Assembly: GCA_047967505.1 (NCBI GenBank)
Contig: CM106538.1
Length of the DNA stretch: 64,000 bases
Source: Dipteris shenzhenensis
Lineage: Eukaryota > Polypodiophyta > Polypodiopsida > Gleicheniales
Direction: 5' to 3' (one strand)
Shown here: piece after piece, positions 20,728 to 29,460 of the stretch
Layout: every line of letters begins with the position of its first letter
Position numbering within the stretch: the first letter of the stretch is position 1
Translations under genes and position numbers: made by a program
The notes under the pieces: generated by a model
What the model was told of the DNA's origin: nothing
Seen by the model: the letters and a program-made list of their open reading frames with translations, nothing else
Database searches by the model: none

Positions 20728-22620
20728 CTCCCACTTAAACCAAAGCCTCTAGATACGGATGAAAAAACCCTTCAGGAGTCACATAGCTATATGCAACAAG
20801 CACTACATCATTTGTGTACACAAGCAATAGGAGAGTGTATTCCCAAAGTGATGTCCATCAATGCCTTCATATTGTGAGATATTGAGGAGATATTTTTAAC
20901 CATTGTTTCAATATCATCTATATAGAGCCAAAAAAAAGGGGAAACTCGATCTCTATATAAGTATATGACAAAATCTACAACGACTATTATTAATCACAAA
21001 ATGTGTGAAATATATATATAGTGTAGTGCTTGTGCTAGATTGCATTACAATGGTTCATGGTAATGGTGTAACTCCAATCTCATTCCTCAAAGAGGAAAAT
21101 TGAGCTTCTCCAAGCTTGTTAGTGAAGATATTGGCAATCATGTGGTTGGTTGCGCAATACTGTATCATGATAGATCCTTTCTGAACTTCATGCTATACAT
21201 AGTGATAGATAGTGAATAGCAATATATTTTGTCTTATTGTGATGAACATAATATTTTGTAGCGCTAATGGCACTTTGATTGTTGCAATAATGGATAGTTC
21301 TTGAAGATGGGTCATGACCAAGATCAGAAAGCAGTCATCTAAGCCAAATCATTCTCATGTGGCCAAGGAAACTGCTACATATTCAGCTTCTATACTAGAG
21401 ACAACAACACAATTTGTTTCTTTCTTGCCAAGGAAATAAGAGTGTGGTTTTAAACAAAAAAAACAATTGCCACTAGTAGAATGCATCTAAGAGTAAGGAC
21501 TAGCCCAATTAGCAGCATAATAACCAAGTAAGGATAAGGAAGTATATGTGTCCCTTTGATAAAGAAGACCATAGTCTGAGGTACCCTTTAAGTATTTCAA
21601 TGAGATTTCAGTACTTGTTTAGCTACGACCCAATGACCATGATAGGGCTTGGCAATATACTGACCAAGAAGGTGTGCATCAAAAGGAATATTTGGTCAAG
21701 TATTTAAACCAATAAACTACAAACATCCAACTAAATTTGTATATGGAATGTGATCTTCCAAAGGATTAGAAAATTCACACGTTGATTCTTGTTGGAATGA
21801 TGAACAATGGGATTAGAGGATCAGTTAAGTGAAAATTTGCAAGAGTATCTATAATAAACAAGCATAAGAAGACCATGATCATGAAACTACTGAACTTGAA
21901 TGCCCAAACAAGAATAAATCTCTCTGAGGTCAATCATTCAAATGCTAAATACAAGATCCTTTTAAGTTGGCAACCAGGATGGTGTCATCAACATATAAAG
22001 CAATTGATGTTCCTTTTTCAAATATTAATTGGCATCAAAGGAATAAGCATGAAATCCTTGAGACTAAACAAAAGAATCAACTTTAAGATACCAAGCTCAA
22101 GAGGTTTGTTTAGACCAATCAAATGTTCCTTAGGCTAACTGTAAACACGAACACTGGTCATACAAACCATGGGAGAAAATGTATCATGATAATCAATACC
22201 TGCAATTTGTGAAAAGCCTTTGGCAACAAGCCATGTTGTATGTTTGTCAAAGGTGCCATCAGTCTCTGACCTTGGTTTTGTAAACCCACTTGCATTGAAT
22301 TGGTGTGTGTCTAGAAGGTAGACTGGTGAGAATACCCTAAGAAATGAGAGAGTCATATTGCGCTTGCATAGCATCCTACTATTGTGCTTTTTAAGGCGAT
22401 GATATGGCTCGATCATAAGTTACTAGTAGGGTCTTCAAGGGTGGAGAATGTGTCTGGCAAAATCATGATGAGGAGAATCTTCAGAACGGGGCTCATGATG
22501 AATTGGAGGATCAATGAAAGTATTATATCATGAGAAGATGAGTCATTCATAAGAAACGGAAAAGCTATAAAAACACTCTACGAGTCGTCAAACAAATCAG
22601 CAGGAGACAAAGTACCACCC
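20402..22620 (-). mobile_element. Old Ty1/copia remnant (integrase end to 3' LTR)
   Basis: Minus-strand translation gives an RT start (22416-22135: DGTFDKHTTWLVAKGFSQIA, DYHDTFSPMV), the catalytic LYVDDTILVANLKGS at about 22006-21962, LKYLKGTSDYGLLY and an RNase H box VVSSIEAEYVAVS at about 21400-21340. Many stops and frameshifts separate them. Downstream a purine tract (20728-20738) abuts TGTTAGAG at 20727, the probable start of a 3' LTR. Upstream of the RT, integrase-type debris continues to 22620, where an unrelated repeat begins. Far more decayed than the element at 14-20 kb. Confidence 0.88.
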
Positions 22621-22624
22621 ATAG

Positions 22625-23272
22625 TCAGGGATTTAAAAAGTACGTGCCTTTTTATTAAAATACATAATTTTCATTTCAAAAACATTGCCTAATTCCCTCA
22701 ATGCCAAAAAACATGTTTCTTTACACCGGCTATCGAGCGAGAGCATACTGCATGGTTTGTCCTCATACCATGCAGTATGTTCATACAAATAGTGCATGGT
22801 ATAGAGCCATACCAAGCGATGTGAGGGACCCCACATGGTCTTGCACCATTACCATAGGGTCTTACACCAATATGGCATGGTTTTTTTAGGGTGCTAGGAG
22901 ACACTGCTTGGTGACCCACCCATAACACATGGTGTTTGTCATAATGGCACATGTGTCATCGTGGATCATTCAATTTGAAGTGATATGCAATTGTGACCAT
23001 TGACACATTGCGTGATTAGGGAAGGTACCACGTAGTGGAGCTACAAAATCTTATCAAAATACCCCACTCCCACTAATACCATGCTATGCATACCTATCGC
23101 TTTCTCTCGTGTTTCCTCTTTGGGTGAGTTCTTCTTTAGTCTTTGGTGTCCATTAGCTAGGCCAGGTGATGAGACCTATCTCAATCGGTCGGATTCACCT
23201 CGCCCTGGTTGATTATAGGCTGTTAGAGAGAGGGAAAGAGAGAGAGGAAAAGAGAGAGAGAGGGGGGGGAGG

Positions 23273-23323
<51 letters not shown>

Positions 23324-23360
23324 AAAGAGAGAGGGTAAGAGAGAGATGGAGAGATGCCTA
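22625..23360 (+). repeat. Unclassified interspersed repeat with internal (GA)n tract, copy 1
   Basis: About 735 bp alignable, in opposite orientation, to 42590-43375. Shared blocks are the start GGATTTAAAAAGTACG, CTTTACACCGGCTATCGA, multiple ATGGTA/CATGC motifs, GGGACC, GACACTGCT, the GGCCAGGTGATGA block with CGGATTCACCTC, then a (GA)n tract and GAGAGATG. No open frame is shared. The second copy has a TATA box in the middle, so it could be the terminal repeat of an LTR element or a non-coding element with its own promoter. Confidence 0.75.
23221..23345. repeat. (GA)n microsatellite inside the repeat
   Basis: About 120 bases of GAGAGA with short AAAG and GGGG interruptions; purines only on the plus strand. 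Confidence 0.93.
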
Positions 23361-24050
23361 TTTATGTATCAGTCAGTCTTGGAGATGATCCACTTTGTTC
23401 AATCGAATTTGCCTTCACCTCAACTGATGTTTGTAATAGTAAAGATCAAAGCCGGGTGATGGTTCACATCTGCGAGTCCGTTGCCCTTACTTTGATTTTC
23501 TTATATATCATATCTATCTATGTACATATGTGTCAGTAGAGCCGGGTTTTATCCAGATGATGGCCCACTTTGCCAATCGGTTCATCCCAATAAAACCCTT
23601 CCCAACCAAATGTGCTAATTTAGATCATCTTGGATATGTGATGCTGTTATACATTGTTTCCTATTCTAGCCTATCGTGCTAATAATGTGCCTAAGATTGT
23701 CCTACGTGTGTAGGGAAATGTGCTGGTGCAGACAAATCATCAATTGGAGGTCACGACGTGAAGACACAAGTGAATTTGTGCAAAATGAGGCCCGCACGGG
23801 GGCACATATGAGCGAGTTCTAGGGATGCCAAAATGGTGTGCAATGGGCTGGAAAAATGCCCCGTAGCATAATGTTTCTGTGTGTGAAATTTTGGTTCAAA
23901 CGAGGTCCAGTTTGGGTCCCAAACAAGTGCGATACGAAGTGTTGAAGTAGGGGTTAAATTGGCCTTTTTTTTGGGGGGGTTCTTAAGGGTGGTGTGAATG
24001 GACTTTAAGTCCAACTGAGGGGTTGGAACCAAGTTAATTCTAGTTAGATT
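23361..24050. other. Stretch without recognisable gene
   Basis: Flanks the GA repeat. No family motif on either strand. Confidence 0.4.
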
Positions 24051-24240
24051 AATCAGCCTATATCCTCCTCAGTTATTGGAACTGGGAGGTTAACCAAACT
24101 AGTTTTACTAACTACAATTAGTTACTAAAACTGAAGGTTAGATAAACTAACCTAGCTATTAGTAACTAACCTAGGTTAAACCTAACTAAATTAGACTAAC
24201 CTAACCTAGGGTTATATTGAGGGTTAGGTTAGGGTTTTTT
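24051..24240. repeat. CTAACC/GGTTAG-rich degenerate repeat
   Basis: Many variants of AACTAACC, CCTAACTAA and GGTTAGG occur within about 190 bp in both orientations, without a fixed period. They are not the plant telomere repeat TTTAGGG. Confidence 0.6.
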
Positions 24241-24269
24241 TTTATATCACAAATTTTTTAATAAAAATT

Positions 24270-24345
24270 TTGGGGGGTGGGGGGAGTGGAGGGGGTGGTG
24301 GTGGAGGGGGGAATGGTGGAGGGGGAGGGGGAGGGGGAGGGGGAA
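24270..24345. repeat. G-rich tract
   Basis: GGGGGTGGGGGGAGTGG followed by four GGGGGA units; four or more G-runs close together could form a G-quadruplex on the plus strand. Confidence 0.8.
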
Positions 24346-25365
24346 AAAATAAAAAAATAAAAAACTTGATGGACGAAAAACTTTGATGGAAATCCAAAGG
24401 GAGGAAGAGATGGTCACCTACACACTCTCTAAGTCTTTCTTGATGTAACGGGATTGTTGAGGACCAATGGACGGTGGGTGGATGGCTAGGTTATTGCTCT
24501 ACGAGATGGGCTCGAAGTAACTTACCATGTGAGGATGGGAGTAGGGTGGTAGTCAATGGAGAGGGAGGAGTGTCTTACGTAGGGCTCGGAATGGGGAAGA
24601 GGATGTAGGCAAGATGTGAAAGAAAAAGTATGAGAGGGATGGGTGCTCTTTTATAGGAAAGGAGGGGGAGCTGTGGATTTAGTCAAACACATGTGAACCT
24701 TTGAATTTGTCCAAGTTTGACTAGGGAGGTGGTTTTAATTTTTCTTTTGGGTTATGGCATTTAGAAACTTTAATCATCGATTGCCCATAACTTTTGGTAA
24801 TTGTGTCAAAATGTGCTTTTGTAAAAAGGAGAATTTCAAGCTCTACACTCTAACAACCATCACATGGTCTGATTTATTCCTTAAGGTGCTGTTTTTCCAG
24901 AAAACATGCATTTTCCTAAATCGATAAGGAAGAGTTTTAGCTAGGAAATTATATATTTTTTTACTTGAGTTGGAAAAATTTTAGCTCTCCTAGCTCTTGA
25001 GTGATATGTTCATGAAAGTTTGAAGTAGTTTGTTTTTTACACATACCTGTGTATGTTTACTCGTTACTTGAGACGCTAGTCTTCCCGATAGCCATGCCAG
25101 ATGTTAGCTCTTTCCCATGGCTTCCATGAAAACAGCAGTGTTTTCTCAGTATGTAGGGTTCCGAGGCTTTTTGTCACCTACAGATATATCAGGGTTGTTG
25201 TTTGTAGTATATGTGTAGCTTAGGACCTCGAGTCGTGTTCCAGTGAGAGATGTAGGCTTAAGTGTGGTAAGCAAACATAGTGCATGCATGTGTAAAAGGA
25301 ACATGTATCATCATGGTTGAGGTAATGAAGGCTTTTGTCTTCATTGGGGGTTGTAGTGTTTAGGA
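24346..25365. other. Stretch without recognisable gene
   Basis: No open frame above 64 codons, no motif. Composition is ordinary. Confidence 0.4.
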
Positions 25366-25470
25366 GGAGTTGAAGGGTTAAAAGGAGATTCCAGGGTTTA
25401 GAAGGATGTTCCAAGGTTTAGAGAGAGGTTTTAGAGTTTAGAGAGAGGTTTCAGAGTTTAGAATAGGTTC
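25366..25470. repeat. Imperfect tandem repeat, about 20-bp unit
   Basis: Five variants of GGTTTAGAGAGAGGTTTCAG follow each other in about 100 bp. Confidence 0.7.
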
Positions 25471-25564
25471 CAACATTCAGGGTAGAGTACATGGTGGAGA
25501 ACTCGTCTCCCTTGTAGATAATGGAAATTAAGGGTTGAGGAACTAAGGGCTTAGGGGGAGCATA

Positions 25565-25802
25565 GGAGTGGAAGAGGAAGAAGGTGTAAGAGCATGGGGG
25601 AAAGAACAGAGAGGACGGAGGAGGAGGACGAGGAGGGAAGAGAGGAGGAGGAGGAGGGAGGAGGAGAAGGGAGGAAGAGGGAGGAGGAGGAGGAGGAGGG
25701 AGGAGGAGGAGGAAGAGGGAGGAGGAGAAGGGAGGAGGAGGAGGGAGGAGGAGAGGGAGAGGATGTGTTGCAAGGATGGAGGAGAGGGGAGGAGGAGTTG
25801 CA
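25565..25802. repeat. GGAGGA polypurine tract
   Basis: About 235 bases almost purely purine on the plus strand, dominated by GGAGGA and GAGGAG trinucleotide repeats. Open frames through it on both strands are low-complexity artefacts. It has H-DNA (triplex) and G-quadruplex potential. Confidence 0.92.
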
Positions 25803-25925
25803 AGGTTAGGACATGCTTTTGGACGTGGAGTGCAAGGAAGCATGGATACTTGAGACAATTGCTTGGAATAATAAAGTAGAACTCAATACAATGCCCCAAA
25901 GAGTGTGGGCTTCATTCCATTATGG

Positions 25926-25936
25926 GGTATTTATAC
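25926..25936 (-). promoter_or_regulatory. TATA-like box (minus strand)
   Basis: Minus-strand GTATAAATACC lies downstream of the minisatellite at 26 kb. This is consistent with a promoter or LTR on the minus strand whose enhancer is the repeat array; no transcript partner is visible. Confidence 0.35.
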
Positions 25937-25959
25937 AAGTTGGAGAGCTTCTCTCTCTG

Positions 25960-26185
25960 CATGTAGGAATTGTAAGATGTTCTCTCTCTACATGTAGAAC
26001 TTGCATATAGAAGTTGCATGTAGGAGTTTCATGTAGAACTCGTATGTAGGATTTGCATGTAGAACTCGCATGTAGGAGTTGCATGTAGAACTTGCATGTA
26101 GGAGTTGCATGTAGAACTCACATGTAGGAGTTGCATGTAGGAATCGTATGTAGAACTTGCATGTCGAACATGCAAGTTGGATTTC
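25960..26185. repeat. TGCATGTAGAACT/TGCATGTAGGAGT minisatellite
   Basis: About 16 imperfect units of 13-14 bp alternate between ATGTAGAACTCGC and ATGTAGGAGTTGC, giving a higher-order unit of about 27 bp. Palindromic TGCATG... GCATGT motifs recur in each unit. Confidence 0.88.
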
Positions 26186-26589
26186 TAAGAGGGATTATTT
26201 CTAGCCTTATGCAAGTACAAGCGGAGCTTTGCAGCTACTCTACACACACATTCTGTTCTTCCTAATTCCATATTAGCACAGAGACAACAACATTGCAGTC
26301 AAACTCTTGGTAGATTGTGGAAACTTGCTATGTAGGATTGATTTAAGGGAGAGACCTACCAATGCATAGTTTCAATGTTAAAGAGGATGTGGCAATGCGA
26401 CCCATTGAGGAAATGAAGACATGTTGTTGAACATAAGCTACATCTTTTTTGAGATTGACCCATCTGACCGCAATTTTGATTGCCAAATTTGTATTGTACA
26501 CATGGATTTAAAAATTACAATAACATGTATCTTCAACTCAAATGTAACAATTTGCAAGTGTATTTCTATTATATTTGTACAATTTAATA

Positions 26590-28010
26590 CATCATGGTCC
26601 AAGAACTGTTTCCACCCAGCTATGAGGGAGAATGCATATTATATTCATTGCATGATCAAATCCAATAAGCCTCATAGCGGAGCCATGCCACTCTACTTTG
26701 CAAAGAGTTGTGAGCTTGATTCCATCATTTTCGCACCATCTTTTGCAACATGGTCCGATAAGCCACACTATACCCACCTTCGCTTGGCCTTGCATCTTCC
26801 TTCAAAACATCCCTCTCAACATTCCACCAAGCCATATAAGCACTTTCATAGTCGCCAACCGGGATCCAAGACCCATTTTTCTTTCTTCAATTACAAGTTG
26901 AGACTGGTGGCATGCGACTATGTCATCCACAATCGTGTCTGCACTTGTAGATGTTTCACCACCCAAAATAGCTACCACCCTTTCCACTCCCAAACCCTTG
27001 CACTTTTTGATCTATCTTTGAGGATTTCCTAGAAAATGTTTACACATCCGAGTAACTAAACCCATGTACTCTTTGTGGCAGATGTTACATATCCACTTTG
27101 TGGCAGCTACGAGCATAACATAATCACATGCTTTAGCAAGGTTTTAGCTTAGTTCTCTGGATCCAATGTCTGTATGCACATACTAATGGATCAATTATGT
27201 GCAAAAGTTTTGGAAGCAAGATTTTCTATCTCAATACATATAAAAAATAATTGTCCTGCCTTGTTCAAATCTATTTGACAATACGTCTTGCATGTAACAA
27301 TCATTTCACTCAATCTTATTCTTCCAACACTCAGTATGTGTGCTAGACCTCGAGACAGAGCAACCATCCAATCGCCTTTCCCCCTCTCAACATAATTGGA
27401 TGGTTATAAATGTGGTAATCTACATATGGACCTAGGCATGGCATGGCAAATTTCATTTTCCCACAACCTGCTCTTTCTCCAGTAAGCACCTATCTACACT
27501 ATTATCTTTGACAACATCATGCTTTGTAAGAAAAAGTCAGCATTTCACACATGCTAGTGTAGTAGAGCTAGCACTGCTTACATGTACATGGCAGTTATTT
27601 CTCTCTCACCCACTACCTTGCAATCCCAACCATATGACACAACTACTCAGAAGATTTAAAAGCATTTTTTCATGTTACAAGCAATGTTAATTATGTGGAC
27701 TCAAATAGAATACATAAGGAACTAGAAATTGATTGATTGACAATACCTGGTCCAAATCAATGTCAGATTTCATTGGAATAGTTGCACATATTAAACATTC
27801 ACTCATTTACATCTTCAGCTTGTACACGGAATACTCTACTTTCTGCATTTTGCAGGATGCTAGCAACAGATTGGACACTTGGTCCCTCACATCTCTTTAT
27901 TAGTTTTTCTTCATTGCCGATCAAATATTTTCTTATCCGCAAGGCAGATCCTTTGAAGACTTGGTTGCAAAACTTGCACATCGACTTCTCTCCCTCGCTC
28001 TCTTCCTCAG
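26590..28010 (-). mobile_element. Internally deleted hAT derivative carrying BED-finger fragments
   Basis: On the minus strand a first BED-type finger (CKFCNQVFKGSALRIRKYLIG, about 27975-27910) and the conserved intron-like R1 repeat (27590-27360) are followed by the region ADTIVDDIVACHQSQLVIEER (about 26930-26860). The same order occurs in the hAT locus at 39.0-40.2 kb. Sequence then jumps directly to the equivalent of 41.25 kb (KREDARP / MLQKMV region), so about 1 kb encoding the DUF659-like catalytic core is absent. It is inverted relative to the 38-42 kb hAT. No product is possible. Confidence 0.8.
27360..27590 (-). repeat. R1 repeat copy (minus strand)
   Basis: Matches 38606-38832 and 39477-39705 in inverted orientation: CTACTACACTAGCATGTGTG, AGGTGCTTACTGGAGAAAGAG and ATCCAATTATGTTGAGAGGG are all recognisable. 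It appears as an intron-resident unit of the hAT family. Confidence 0.75.
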
Positions 28011-28497
28011 TCTCTCTCTCTCGTGGCCTTCTCTCTCTCTCACCTCTCTCTCCCTCTCTCTCTCTCGCCTCTCGTGCGGCCCTCTCTCTCGCCTTTCTCT
28101 CTCTCTCTCTCCTCTCGTGCAGCCCTCTCTCTCTCTCTCTCGCCTCTCGTGCAGCTCTCTCTCTCTCTCTCCCCTCTCTCGCGTGGCCCTCTCTCTCTCT
28201 CCCTCTCTCTCTACCTCTCTCTCTCCCTCTTTCGCGTGGCCCTCCCCCTCTCTCTCTCACTCTCTCTCTCTCTTTTACCTCTCACTCTCTCTCTCTCTCA
28301 CTCTCTATCTCTCGCTCTCCCTCTCTCTCTGTCCCTCTCTCTCTCTAAACGTCTCTCCTCTCTCTCCCTCTCTCTCTCTCTCTCTTTGTCGAGGCAACGA
28401 GACTCTCTCTATTCCTATCTCTCTCTAAAGGTCTCTCCTCCACTTTTCTCTCTCTCTCTCTCTCTCTTTTCTTTCTCTCTCTAAGTTCTCTCTCTAT
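28005..28497. repeat. (TC)n tract, about 490 bp
   Basis: CTCTCTCTC runs broken by CGTGGCCC, CGTGCAGC and similar. Pyrimidine-only on the plus strand apart from those interruptions, with long leucine/serine-rich open frames that are artefacts. Confidence 0.95.
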
Positions 28498-28734
28498 AAT
28501 AAAATTTCAAAGAATACAAATTAAAAAAAGTACCTGGAAAAAAGTTGATGTATGCTTGTGCTTGCTTTTCCTCTTACTCCTTTTGCTTCTCCTCTTGCTC
28601 TTCCTTGTTAAAATGAGAGAAACAATGAGAGGAGGAGAGTATATATAAGAAAACTAGGGTTTTAAGTGCTTCTCTCTCATTGGTCCTTCTATATAATTAT
28701 CTCCTCTCCCATTGGCCTCTCCATCACATTATCT
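28498..28734. other. Spacer between pyrimidine tracts
   Basis: Short pyrimidine-biased stretch; on the minus strand nothing recognisable. Confidence 0.4.
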
Positions 28735-29275
28735 TCTCTCCCTCTCCCTCTCCCACCCGCTCCCACTCCCACTCCCATCCTCCCACCTCCACCTCTCACT
28801 CCCACTCCCATCCTCCTACTCCCACTCCCATCCTCCCACCCCCACCTCCCCCATTCCCACTCTCACACTCGTCCTCCCACCCCCACCCCTCCCCCACCTC
28901 CCCCATTCCCACTCCCTCTCCCACTCCCACCCCCACCTCCCCCATTCCCACTCCCTCTCCCACTCCCACACCCATCCTCCCACCCCACCCATTCAACTCC
29001 CTCTCCCACTCCCACTCCCATCCTCCCACCCCCACCCCACCCCTACCTCCCCCATTCCCACTCTCTCTCCCACTCCCACGCCCATCCTCCCACCCCACCC
29101 CCATCTCCCCCATTCCCATTCTCCCACCCCCCCACCTCCCCTATTCCCACTCCCTCTCCCACTCCCACTCCCATCCTCCCACCCCCACCCCCACCCCCAT
29201 CTCCCTCAATCCCACTCCCTCTCCAACTCCCACGCCCACCTCCCCTCTCCTACTCCCACTCCCACTTCCACACTA
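28735..29275. repeat. CCCACTCCCATC-type minisatellite, about 540 bp
   Basis: Hexamer family CCCACT, CCCATC, CCTCCC and CCCACC repeats through the whole stretch, giving proline/histidine/serine-rich open frames in all three plus frames. The minus strand is G-rich with dozens of GGG runs, favourable for G-quadruplexes. Confidence 0.95.
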
Positions 29276-29460
29276 CTATCATTTGCAAATAAGAATGTAG
29301 CAGAAGGTCAAGTCTTGGGATTTGAACAAGTGGAACACTAGACATTTGTGTAGATGAGAATTTAAAAAGTTACTGATGATGGTATGGATGATAACTCAAT
29401 CTCATTGGATGGTCCCTGGATTTTAATGATAAACATAATGTATACTACAACATCAAAGAA

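Noticed and set aside
24051-24240. Possible interstitial telomere repeat
   Set aside because: CTAACC/GGTTAG variants are irregular and never form TTTAGGG or TTAGGG arrays.
25451-25899. Pro/Ser-rich and Glu/Gly-rich frames on both strands
   Set aside because: Caused by the GGAGGA polypurine tract.
25960-26185. Possible CRISPR-like array
   Set aside because: Units are contiguous and imperfect without unique spacers, in plant DNA; it is a minisatellite.
26421-27032. 203-codon plus-strand frame
   Set aside because: Lies antisense to the hAT derivative, whose minus-strand motifs are clear; no domain in the plus frame.
27782-28484. Long Ser/Leu-rich plus-strand frames
   Set aside because: They are translations of the (TC)n tract; open in all frames because pyrimidine repeats lack stops.
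28666-29341. Three overlapping Pro/Ser/His-rich frames of over 200 codons
   Set aside because: Artefact of the CCCACT/CCCATC minisatellite, open in all three frames; no start context or splice evidence.
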